Shown: in pieces, positions 45,233 through 57,100 of the stretch | Layout: every line of letters starts with the position of its first letter | Position numbering within the stretch: position 1 is the first letter of the stretch | Assembly: GCA_003550275.1 (NCBI GenBank) | Contig: QXCW01000002.1 | Coordinates: 744,001-808,000 of the forward strand | DNA length: 64,000 nt | Reading direction: 5' to 3' | Source of the DNA: Flavobacteriaceae bacterium MAR_2010_72 | GTDB lineage: Bacteria > Bacteroidota > Bacteroidia > Flavobacteriales > Flavobacteriaceae | Notes under the pieces: model-generated | What the model saw: only the letters and a program-made list of their open reading frames with translations | Told to the model about the DNA's origin: nothing | Databases searched by the model: none | Translations under genes and position numbers: made by a program

Positions 45233-45271
45233 AAAACCCATGGTAAAGCAACTCAATTACTATGGGTTTTT
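45233..45271 (+). terminator. Terminator after the DUF5689 lipoprotein gene
   Basis: Arms AAAACCCAT and ATGGGTTTT, extended by GTAA/TTAC with one bulged base on each side, form a long stem ending in TTTTT. Confidence 0.8.
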
Positions 45272-45321
45272 AAGTGTAGTTTTATACCTTAAAGTATTTG
45301 AGGAAACATAAACCATAATTT

Positions 45322-46146
45322 ATGCATATTAAAAATTTAAATACAATTGCTTTCGATACTATTGTAAATTGCTTTTTGCAAGCCTTTGAAAATTATTATG
45401 TTGAGTTTCCAAAAGATAAAGACTACTTTAAGCAACGATGGGAAATGTCTAATATTGATTATGCACTTTCTTATGGGATGTTTGATGAAGACCAACTCGT
45501 GGGCTTTATTTTACATGGTATTGAAGAAAGAGATAATCATTTAACAGCCTTCAATTTAGCAACCGGAGTCCTACCAAATTACAGAGGTAAAAAAATCACA
45601 AAGTCTATTTATGAATTTGCCATAAACGACTTGATAGAAAAAGGGATTTCGAAATGCCAGTTAGAAGTCATTACAAAAAATACCTTTGCCATTAAAGCCT
45701 ATCAAAGTATTGGTTTCAATATTACAAAAAAGTATAAGTGTTTTGCGGGTAAAATCAATAGTAATAATCAGCACCATTTTGATTTAAAAGAAACATCGAT
45801 TCAAAATTTGAAGTTTAATCAAATATCAAATCAAAAATTATACTCTTGGGAAAACCAAATTGAATCGGTAAGACGAGGAAATTTTAAGGCTTATCAAGTT
45901 ATGAATGGCAGTGCTATTGAATCTTTTTTTATTATCAATAAAGTTAATGGCTACATCCCCCAGTTTGAGGTAATTATAGATGTCGATGAAACTTGGAATC
46001 GTTTATTTTTAGCCATTAAGAGTATTTCAGAAACAATTAAAATCAATAATGTTGATGAACGGTTAGAACGTAAAATTTATTGGCTCGAAAAATTCAACCT
46101 TAAAAATACTATCGATCAATATGAAATGGAATTATGGCTTAACTAA
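45322..46146 (+). CDS. GNAT-family N-acetyltransferase
   Basis: This 274-residue protein has an N-terminal GNAT domain (about residues 1-145) with the acetyl-CoA loop GVLPNYRGKKITKSIYEFAI and the NTFAIKAYQSIGFNITKK end. The C-terminal 120 residues resemble a degenerate second GNAT half. The substrate is unknown. It is probably a single-gene unit between terminators. Confidence 0.85.
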   Translation: MHIKNLNTIAFDTIVNCFLQAFENYYVEFPKDKDYFKQRWEMSNIDYALSYGMFDEDQLVGFILHGIEERDNHLTAFNLATGVLPNYRGKKITKSIYEFAINDLIEKGISKCQLEVITKNTFAIKAYQSIGFNITKKYKCFAGKINSNNQHHFDLKETSIQNLKFNQISNQKLYSWENQIESVRRGNFKAYQVMNGSAIESFFIINKVNGYIPQFEVIIDVDETWNRLFLAIKSISETIKINNVDERLERKIYWLEKFNLKNTIDQYEMELWLN

Positions 46147-46230
46147 TTATAAAATCCTATTTTGAAAAACCATATCGATGAATGTTTTCTCACTAATGGT
46201 GAATAGATAATAATTTACCAATGTTAAATT

Positions 46231-47310
46231 TTAGTTTAGCATATCTACAGTGGCCACAGTTCTGAATCCAGTATGGTCTGATCCAGAATCAGGACTCATT
46301 CCCATTTTGGCCGAAATCCTAAAACTTGCACAATAGGATGCATGGCATAAAAAAGATCCTCCTTTTATAACATGCTCTTTTTGGTAGGGATTGTTAGGAC
46401 TAAAAGCCTGACTTGCACCCTTGGGGTTTACAATTGGTTTTGAGCTTCCAAGCTCATTGTAGTAATTAACATTGAATAGGTCGCTAGTCATTTCCCAAAC
46501 GTTCCCTAGCATATCAAAAATACCAATACTATTTGGAGGGAAGGATTTTACTGGGGCTATAAGTTCAAAACCGTCTTTTGATTCATTTTTAATAGGAAAT
46601 ATGCCTTGCCAAGTATTTGCTTTTTCATCTAGAACTTCTGGATTGTTTCCCCAAGTATAAATGTAATTATTTCCGTTACCTTGGGCGGCAGCTTCCCATT
46701 CGGCTTCTGTAGGTAGCCTTCTGTTTGCCCACTTACAATAAGCCAAAGCATCTTTATAAGCAATATGTACAACGGGATAATTTTCCTTATTCTCGATTGT
46801 ACTGTTAGGGCCTTCTGGATGCTTCCAATTGGCGCCTATCTTCCATGTCCACCACTGACTGTAATTGCCCATACCGGCCACGTTTTTTACATTCTTGTTG
46901 AAAATTAAACTGCCTGGCTGCAAGATGGAGTCGGCTGGCTTTGGTGTGCCTTCTGGTAAATCTTTCTTCATAACTTCCCAATCAATGGGGCGTTCAGCAA
47001 TGGTAACATAGCCTGTTGCATCAACAAAGGCCTTGAACTGTTTATTGGTGACTTCGGTAATGTCAATAAAGAAACCATCGACCGTAACATCATGGGCCGG
47101 TTTTTCTCTAGGCATGGCATAAGCATCTCCAGATTTAGCACCTTGTATAAAGGTTTTGCCTTCAACCCAAACCATCCCATTTAGGGTGTCTATACGTTTT
47201 TGACCTTCTAAATCATTTGTTTTGGATGTATTGTTGTTTTGCTTACATCCTACAATTAAAATGCCAAAAAAAAAGGCAATTATGGTCGTTTTGAAAATAG
47301 AAGTTGTCAT
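46231..47310 (-). CDS. FGE-type sulfatase-modifying lipoprotein with both catalytic cysteines
   Basis: This 359-residue protein starts at the ATG at 47310; a TTG at 47313 would add one residue. The signal ends in lipobox LIVGC, so it should be an envelope lipoprotein. The fold is formylglycine-generating enzyme: MVWVEGKTFIQGAKSGDA, DGFFIDITEVTNKQFKAFVD, RRLPTEAEWEAAAQG, LGNVWEMTSD. The catalytic core GGSFLCHASYCASFRISAK keeps the two cysteines (C322 and C327) that bind copper and oxidise the sulfatase cysteine in true FGEs. GldK in this window lacks them. A perfect -7 box TATATTTG lies on the minus strand at 47364-47371. Confidence 0.9.
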   Translation of the reverse strand: MTTSIFKTTIIAFFFGILIVGCKQNNNTSKTNDLEGQKRIDTLNGMVWVEGKTFIQGAKSGDAYAMPREKPAHDVTVDGFFIDITEVTNKQFKAFVDATGYVTIAERPIDWEVMKKDLPEGTPKPADSILQPGSLIFNKNVKNVAGMGNYSQWWTWKIGANWKHPEGPNSTIENKENYPVVHIAYKDALAYCKWANRRLPTEAEWEAAAQGNGNNYIYTWGNNPEVLDEKANTWQGIFPIKNESKDGFELIAPVKSFPPNSIGIFDMLGNVWEMTSDLFNVNYYNELGSSKPIVNPKGASQAFSPNNPYQKEHVIKGGSFLCHASYCASFRISAKMGMSPDSGSDHTGFRTVATVDMLN

Positions 47311-47363
47311 CAATACGTCGAGATTTTTCGTTCATATTTAACTTTCCGAAACTAAAAGCTAAA

Positions 47364-47371
47364 CAAATATA
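47364..47371 (-). promoter_or_regulatory. -7 element of the FGE lipoprotein gene
   Basis: TATATTTG on the minus strand, 53 nt before the ATG at 47310. No -33 element is obvious. Confidence 0.5.
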
Positions 47372-47456
47372 AACATTGAAGCAAGTGCCATGCTACTAAT
47401 TGAGATCATTATTTTGTCTAGTATTCACAATTCCTATTAATAAATTACTCCTCAAT

Positions 47457-48164
47457 TTAATTTTCAAGCAAAGGCTCGAGAACTTTCCAAACATTATCGG
47501 CTAAAATTTGCTGACCTTCAACTGTAGGATGAATGCCGTCATTCTGGTTTAATTCAGGTATTCCGGCAACATTGTTCAATAAAAAAGGAATGAGATAAGT
47601 GTCATTTTTTTCTGCAAGTTCAGGGAAAATACTTTTAAATTCTTCAGTATAACTAGGCCCTAAATTTGGAGGCATCTGCATCCCGGCAAGAATTATTTTT
47701 GTAGTGCTATCTTTTTCCTTGACATAATCTATAATACTTTGAAGATTACTTCGGGTTTCACTTAATGGTACACCTCGCAGTCCATCATTGGCACCCAATT
47801 CTAATACAAAAATGTCTATAGGCTGATTCAATACCCAAGAAATTCTGCTTTTTCCAGCTGCTGTGGTTTCGCCACTCAAGCCAGCATTTATGGTTTCATA
47901 AGGCAAGCCTAGTGAGTCAATTTTAGTTTGAATAATCGCCGGAAATGCATCGCTAGGATCCAATCCCATGCCAGCGGTAAGGCTATTGCCAAAAAAAAGA
48001 ATCACTTTTGTACTATCTGAAGCTTTGGTTTCAACGGTCTCCTTTTCAGAAGTCGTCTCTTTAGCTTTTTTGGAAGCGTTACCACCACATGAAGCAATAA
48101 AGAGTAAAATATAACAAAACATTAACAGCCTGTAATATTGTATGGGGATTTGTTTTAAAATCAT
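47457..48164 (-). CDS. TesA-like SGNH esterase/lysophospholipase lipoprotein
   Basis: This 235-residue lipoprotein (signal MFCYILLFIASC, Cys near 26) has a GDSL/SGNH hydrolase domain. The nucleophile Ser is in LFFGNSLTAGMGLD, the oxyanion Asn in LELGANDGLRG and the DxxH pair in NDGIHPT. It probably cleaves acyl esters or thioesters in the periplasm, like TesA/arylesterases. It is divergent from the LolD/FtsX-like ABC exporter with a 44-nt gap. The pairing of tesA with ybbA-ybbP is conserved in many bacteria, which supports the assignment. Confidence 0.9.
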   Translation of the reverse strand: MILKQIPIQYYRLLMFCYILLFIASCGGNASKKAKETTSEKETVETKASDSTKVILFFGNSLTAGMGLDPSDAFPAIIQTKIDSLGLPYETINAGLSGETTAAGKSRISWVLNQPIDIFVLELGANDGLRGVPLSETRSNLQSIIDYVKEKDSTTKIILAGMQMPPNLGPSYTEEFKSIFPELAEKNDTYLIPFLLNNVAGIPELNQNDGIHPTVEGQQILADNVWKVLEPLLEN

Positions 48165-48208
48165 TTGTTTATTTTGTAATCTTAAAGACTAAAAAAATTG
48201 TACTGAAT

Positions 48209-48895
48209 ATGGCAAAGATATTAAACGTAGAGCACCTAAAGAAAAGTTATTCAAGTGGTTCTAAAAAATTGGATATTTTAATTGATATCAGTTTTAGGGT
48301 GGAACAAGGTGAAACGTTTGCTATCGTTGGCCCATCAGGAAGTGGAAAAACGACCTTACTGGGCTTATGTGCCGGACTCGATAAAGTAGATTCAGGACGA
48401 ATTGAGTTGTGCGGGCAATTGATTAAAGATCTAACTGAAGATGAACGCGCTCAATTACGAAATCAGAATGTTGGATTCATTTTTCAGGATTTTCAACTCA
48501 TTTCTACATTAACAGCACTTGAAAATGTGGCGGTACCTTTGGAGCTTCAAGGGTCAAAAAATGCCGTAAACGTAGCAAAGGAATTATTGGAGAAAGTTGG
48601 ACTTGCAGATAGGGGGCATCATTATCCGTCGCAACTTTCGGGAGGTGAACAACAACGTGTCGCACTGGCAAGAGCGTTTTCAAATACACCTTCCATTTTA
48701 TTTGCCGATGAACCTACCGGTAATCTCGATGCCGAAACAGGTGAAAAAGTAGTTGAATTACTCTTCAATCTCAATAAGGAATTGGGAACTACGCTTATTA
48801 TAGTAACTCATGATATGGATCTTGCCAAACGAACAGAACGCATTTTGAAACTCAAAGGTGGTCGGGTTGTTCAAGAAAATTCGATAGCTATATGA
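48209..48895 (+). CDS. ABC transporter ATP-binding protein (YbbA/LolD-like)
   Basis: This 228-residue ATPase has Walker A GPSGSGKTTLLG, signature LSGGEQQRVALARA, Walker B ILFADEPTGNLD and the H-loop VTHDMD. It drives the FtsX-type permease encoded next, whose start codon overlaps its stop by 4 nt. It is divergent from a TesA-like lipase, the context of YbbA in other bacteria. The role in lipid or lipoprotein handling is inferred. Confidence 0.92.
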   Translation: MAKILNVEHLKKSYSSGSKKLDILIDISFRVEQGETFAIVGPSGSGKTTLLGLCAGLDKVDSGRIELCGQLIKDLTEDERAQLRNQNVGFIFQDFQLISTLTALENVAVPLELQGSKNAVNVAKELLEKVGLADRGHHYPSQLSGGEQQRVALARAFSNTPSILFADEPTGNLDAETGEKVVELLFNLNKELGTTLIIVTHDMDLAKRTERILKLKGGRVVQENSIAI

Positions 48896-51450
48896 GTGCA
48901 GCTCAAAAATTAAAAAATAAAACCGTCAGCTTCATTTGGATATCAAAAATGGCCTGGAGAGATGGCAAAGCAAGTTGGAGTAAACTGTTGCTGTTTATGG
49001 CATCTATTATCCTTGGTATTGCTGCCGTTGTTGCCATTCAATCGTTTGGGGACAATGTGAGGGACAATATCGTTTCACAATCTAAATCCCTTATGGGGTC
49101 GGATTATAAAATAGACACTGACAAACCACCAAAGCCTGAACTTTTGGCTGTGATTGATTCTTTGGGAGGTGCTGATGCCAAGGAAATTAGTTTTCCTTCA
49201 ATGGCCGCTTTTAAGAATAATAGTTTGACAAAACTTGTTAGGGTAAGAGGTATAGAAGGTGCGTTTCCATTTTATGGCAAATTAAATACCGATCCTAAAG
49301 AAGCAGCTCAAGACTATCAATCACAAGGTAAAGCACTTGTCGATGCCACTTTGATGCTTCAATTTCAGCTTCAACCGGGTGATAGTATTAAAATAGGAAA
49401 TATAAAGCTTCCTATTGGAGGGGCTTTAAAATCAGTTCCCGGATCCAGTTCGTTTTTCAGTGCTGTGGCTCCACCAGTTCTTATTCCCTACCGTTTTATT
49501 GAAGCTAGTGGCCTAGTCCAAATGGGTAGCCGTATTGACTATGACTACTATTTTACAGCCAAACCAGAAACTGATCTCGATGCTTTAGATGATCGTATCG
49601 ATCCTAAACTCGATCTGCTAGATGCCGATATTGATACACATACAAGCACAAGCAGAAGGCTAGGCAGGCGATATGAAGACTTTGGAAAATTCCTTAATCT
49701 GGTTGCTTTTATTGCACTTTTATTGGGCTGTGTTGGTATTGCCAGCGCCATTCATATTTATATCAAACAAAAATTAGCAGCGGTTGCCATCCTTAAATGC
49801 TTGGGAGCAACACGAAAACAAACCTTTTCAATCTTTTTATTTCAGATAGCGGTTATGGGATTGATTGGCGGTATTATTGGTACCGCTTTAGGAATTGGTC
49901 TTCAGTATTTATTCCCGTTGTTGCTGGAAGGCTTGTTACCACTGGATTTAGTAATTAATGTTTCTGCTAAAGCAATTGTTATTGGCTTGTCACTTGGCCT
50001 ATCAATGTCGGTGCTTTTTGCGCTCTATCCTTTAATGGGAACACTTCATATTTCTCCACTTCAAACCTTAAGAGTTCAGGAAGAAAAAGTAACAAGATCG
50101 TTAAGATCGGGAATACTGGTTGTTTTAGGAATCATACTATTCATTTTCACCTTTTCCTATTGGTTGTTGGAGCGTGTAAGTTATTCGGCGATGTTTGTGA
50201 CAGGCATTGTAGTGACCTTCTTTATTTTAGGTGCTATCGCTACCCTATTTATGAATGCCGTAAAGAAGTTTTTTCCGCATTCGTTTGGGTTTATAGCAAG
50301 GCAAAGCTTATTAAATCTTTTCAGGCCGCAGAATCAAACCATTATTTTGGTGCTCGCTATTGGCGTGGGCAGTTTCTTAATCAGTACCTTATATTTTAGT
50401 AAAGATCTGTTATTGCAGCAAGCTACTTTGGAAGATCAGGCTTCTAGCCCAAATATTTTTATGTTGGATGTTCAAGCCGAACAGAAGGATGCTGTAGAAG
50501 AACGGATTTTAGGTAATGAGCTTCCTGTTATTGATAATATTCCTATTGTGACGATGCGAATTGAAAGCTTAAATGGAAGAAAGATAACTGACTTAAAAAA
50601 GGATACAACATCTCAAGTCAATCGATGGATTCTCAATCACGAGTTTAGGGCTACATACAGAGATTCATTGATCGCTTCTGAATCTTTAATAGAAGGAAGC
50701 TTGCCCGAAACTATTGACAATAGCAACCCAATTCCTATTTCAGTAAGCGATAATTTTATAGAAGATTCTAAACTGAAAGTTGGCGATGAGATAACCTTTA
50801 ATGTTCAAGGCGTGCTCATCAATACAGTGATAGGAAGTATTAGAACGGTAGATTGGAGTAGGATGCAACTCAACTTTATGGTTGTTTTTCCCGAAAGTGT
50901 TTTAGAAAATGCACCCCAATTTAGAGTGTTTTCGACCAAAGTTGGTAGTGAAATGGAGTCCGCCCAGTTACAGCAACAATTGGTATCTAGGTTTCCAAAT
51001 ATTTCTATTATCGACGTTCAGAAGATTTTGGACCTTGTACAGGATCTGTTAGGTAAAATCTCCTGGATTATCAACTTTATGGCGTTTTTCAGTATCCTCA
51101 CAGGCGTAATTGTATTAATCGGTGCCGTTAGAACGAGTAAACACCAACGAATCAAAGAAAGTGTGTTACTGCGCACGCTTGGTGCTAAAAACGGGCAAAT
51201 TGTAAAAATAATGACCTTGGAGTATATCTATCTTGGAGTACTTGGATCTTTGTCTGGTATTTTATTGTCGCTAATTGGAAGTCAATTGCTCGCATGGGGA
51301 TTGTTTGATACGACCTTTAAACCATCATGGATTCCATTCACGATCATTTTCCCTGCAATTGCGATTTTAGTCATTTTTATTGGAATGACTAACAGTATTG
51401 GTGTTGTAAAAAGTTCTCCTCTTGAGGTGTTGCGCAAAGAGAATAAATAG
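48892..51450 (+). CDS. FtsX-like ABC permease (YbbP type)
   Basis: This 852-residue membrane protein has an N-terminal helix (residues about 28-48) and a large periplasmic domain (about 50-260). A block of several helices contains the first FtsX domain (AAVAILKCLGATRKQTFSIF), followed by a middle helix pair. A second periplasmic domain precedes the C-terminal FtsX domain (KESVLLRTLGAKNGQIVKIM). This double-FtsX layout with ten or so helices matches YbbP. It works with the ATPase encoded just upstream. Confidence 0.9.
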   Translation: MSAAQKLKNKTVSFIWISKMAWRDGKASWSKLLLFMASIILGIAAVVAIQSFGDNVRDNIVSQSKSLMGSDYKIDTDKPPKPELLAVIDSLGGADAKEISFPSMAAFKNNSLTKLVRVRGIEGAFPFYGKLNTDPKEAAQDYQSQGKALVDATLMLQFQLQPGDSIKIGNIKLPIGGALKSVPGSSSFFSAVAPPVLIPYRFIEASGLVQMGSRIDYDYYFTAKPETDLDALDDRIDPKLDLLDADIDTHTSTSRRLGRRYEDFGKFLNLVAFIALLLGCVGIASAIHIYIKQKLAAVAILKCLGATRKQTFSIFLFQIAVMGLIGGIIGTALGIGLQYLFPLLLEGLLPLDLVINVSAKAIVIGLSLGLSMSVLFALYPLMGTLHISPLQTLRVQEEKVTRSLRSGILVVLGIILFIFTFSYWLLERVSYSAMFVTGIVVTFFILGAIATLFMNAVKKFFPHSFGFIARQSLLNLFRPQNQTIILVLAIGVGSFLISTLYFSKDLLLQQATLEDQASSPNIFMLDVQAEQKDAVEERILGNELPVIDNIPIVTMRIESLNGRKITDLKKDTTSQVNRWILNHEFRATYRDSLIASESLIEGSLPETIDNSNPIPISVSDNFIEDSKLKVGDEITFNVQGVLINTVIGSIRTVDWSRMQLNFMVVFPESVLENAPQFRVFSTKVGSEMESAQLQQQLVSRFPNISIIDVQKILDLVQDLLGKISWIINFMAFFSILTGVIVLIGAVRTSKHQRIKESVLLRTLGAKNGQIVKIMTLEYIYLGVLGSLSGILLSLIGSQLLAWGLFDTTFKPSWIPFTIIFPAIAILVIFIGMTNSIGVVKSSPLEVLRKENK

Positions 51451-51579
51451 AACTATTTTGAAGTAATTATAGTGGCAAGGCTTTAGAGCAATTATTGTAT
51501 TTGTCTATATATGCATAAAGATTTCGTATAAAAACTATCGCCAATAATGTTGTAAATTAGTGCTTTAAGTAATCTATAA

Positions 51580-53826
<2,247 letters not shown>

Positions 53827-53850
53827 GTATAATCTAAATTTTAACTGATA

Positions 53851-53882
53851 AAAGGTGGTCTGATGAAGGTCACCTTTTTTTT
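53851..53882 (+). terminator. Terminator after katG
   Basis: Arms AAAGGTG and CACCTTT (7 bp) are followed by a T-run, 24 nt after the katG stop codon. Confidence 0.8.
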
Positions 53883-54123
53883 ACATTTTAGCGTCATAAT
53901 TTATTGATATTTCATTCTTTGTTTTGGAGGATTTGGCTAGGCTATCCCTCCTTTTAGGGATAATATTCGCCTGCTCATATGATTTAAATCCATTTAGAAG
54001 GTTTAAATGCTTTTTGTCGATTTATTTTGAATGGATTTTTTCACTGTACTACATTTAACTGCCCAAATCTCAACTCATTAATATGTTATAAGTAATACTG
54101 CATGCCTCGAATGTTGTTGTAGA

Positions 54124-57100
54124 ATGAAAAAAAATTACATCTTTCTTTTAGTTTTGTTATGCACAACTATATACACATATGGTCAATGCACCCTGACGTG
54201 TCCTGCTAATGTTACAACAACCTGCCCTTATGACGTTCCTTTTATTTCACCTTCGGCTTATACCAATTGTGGTACGATTGTTTTACAGACTTGGACCTTA
54301 ACTGGTGCCACAACGGGTTCAAGCCCTGCAACAGGAATTAATGATGCCAGTTTAGAGGTTTTTCAATATGGTGTAACCACAGTAACTTATAATGTTCGAG
54401 ATCATCTTGGTAATACCGCCAGTTGTAGTTTTACGGTGACTATTACAGATTCCCAGCCACCTTTATTGATTTGCCCAACGGATATAACAGTTAATAACAA
54501 CCCCGGGTTGTGCAGTGCCGTGGTAAATGATTTTGGATTTATGAGTGCTTGGGATAATTGTTCTGGAATAACTTTGGAATTAGTTAGTGGTTTACCACGA
54601 AGGTCAGCCTTTCCAGTGGGGACGACTACTAATGTATTTAAGTTTACCGACGCTGCGGGTAATTCTTCAACTTGCACCTTTAAAATTAATGTCATAGACA
54701 ATGAAGCGCCTACTGTAAATTGTCCAGTAAATATTGTTGCTAATACGAACCCGGGTTTATGTAATGCTTATGTTACGGTTCCTGTTGTGACAGCTTCAGA
54801 TAATTGTGGAATTACTTCCATAACAAACAGTTTCAATAGTAGCGGAGCCAATGCAAGCGGAACCTATCCTTTAGGAACAACAACGGTAACTTACACGGTT
54901 ACTGATTCCGCTAATAAAATATCTACTTGCTCTATTGATGTTACCGTGGTCAATTCACAAAACCCGGTAATTACCTTAAACGGTCCAAATACAATTACGC
55001 TTGAAGCGTGTGGCACGTATTCAGAACTAGGTGCAACTGCGACAGATAATTGTCTTGGAGATATTTCGACTAGCATTGTAGTCGATACGTCCTCATTAAA
55101 TACAAATAGTGTAGGATCTTATCTCGTTTCCTATAAAATTGTGAATGCCAGTGGTGTGATTACTGCCCAAGTGAACAGAACAGTAAACATCGTAGATACA
55201 ACGGTTCCAAGCATTACGCTTAATGGCCCAAATCCTTTAAATATAGGTGATTGTGCAACTTATACAGAATTAGGTGCTGTGGCTACCGACCCTTGTTTTG
55301 GTAATATTACTGGTGCCTTGGTGATTGATAATTCCAGTGTTAATTCTGGTGTGTTGGGTTCCTATAATGTAACCTATAATGTAGTGGATGCGCAAGGAAA
55401 TGCGGCAGCACAAGTTACTCGGGTTGTCAATATTATAGAAATCACCGCGCCTATTATAAATTTAATTGGAGACGATCCTCAAATTATGGATGCCTGCACG
55501 CTGTATGTCGAATTAGGGGCAACAGCTACCGATCCCTGTTTTAACACGGATTATACGGCAGATATTGTGATCGATGCATCTGATGTAGACACTAGTACGG
55601 TTGGGTCTTATATAGTGACCTACAATGTCATGGACAACTTTGGCAATCCTGCCATTGAAGTGATTAGAACTGTTGAGGTGGTAGATACCACAATTAGTGC
55701 ACAGGTGGGTTCAGATATTACAAATACAGTTTGTACAGAGACTACAATCACATTAGCTGGTAATGCAGTTACAGGAAGTTCTACCGGACTTTGGTCTGTT
55801 ACTTCAGGTCAAACTAGCGGATTCTATTTTTTAGATCCAACCAATCCAACGACGACATTTACAGGGGATGTTGGTGAAAATTATGAACTTACATGGTCAA
55901 TTTATAATCCATGTGGAATATCCAGCGATACCATGAATGTCACGTTTATAGGCTGTAGCGCTTTGGATTTTGACGGTGTTGACGATAACATCACCTTCAA
56001 GAATAATTATAATTTTACTGGCGATTTTACCCTAGAAGTCTGGATTAAGGAAGATCTTCAAAACGGAACCATTCAAACCATTTTTTCAAAGCGGGATGCG
56101 AATAATCTAATTAACGGTTACGATTTACGTGTGGTGAATAATTATGTGTCCTTCAATTGGAACAACGGACAATCATTAGTATCACCGTATCAAATTGCAA
56201 CAGGAAAATGGCATCATGTTGCGGTAGCCCACGGTGCTAATACCTATAAACTTTATATTGATGGGGTTCAAGTGAATTCGGCTTCAGGAAGTTTACCTAT
56301 TGCTAATACAGCCGATTGTATTGTTGGCGCTATGGATCAGAGGTCTGTTCCTCCATTTAAACCGTTCAACTATTTTACTGGTGGAATGGACGAATTACGA
56401 ATTTGGAATACGGCTTTAACATCAGCACAACTTCGACAGATGATGAATCAGGAAATTGAAGCTGATTCTGGGAATATAAAAGGGGCAATTCTGCCCTTAA
56501 CCATCCAAGGTTTAACTTGGAATAACTTAAGAGGCTACTACCAAATGAATCAAGGTACAGACCTTTCTGCAGGAAATTTAGTATCTAACGGTTCTGCAAC
56601 TATCAACGGTAAATTAAGGTACATGACCACCTTACAGCCTGAAACTGCACCTTTACCATATAGCTCAAAAGCGAACGGCTTGTGGACGGATTCAAATACG
56701 TGGCTTTACGGAAACTCTCAATACCTACCTAATAGTATCAGCGTGGATGGAACAACAGCTATAGATTGGAACATTGTTAAAACTGCACACAATATCTCAT
56801 CTACAAATAAAGATATTGTCCTTTTAGGCTTATTCGTCAATGCAAATACATTGAAAATTGAAAATACAAATCCGCTCGATGGGCAAAGCCTACGTGTAGC
56901 TAAATACCTGAAAATTGATGGCATGATAGATCTTGTTGGCGAATCGCAGCTTTTACAGGATATAGGTAGTATGTTGGATAATACCGGAATAGGAAGTTTA
57001 CAACGGGATCAACAAGGCACCAGTAATCTCTACAATTACAATTACTGGGGATCACCAGTAAACCAAAACGGTAGTAATTATACCGTAAAAGGGGTTTTAA

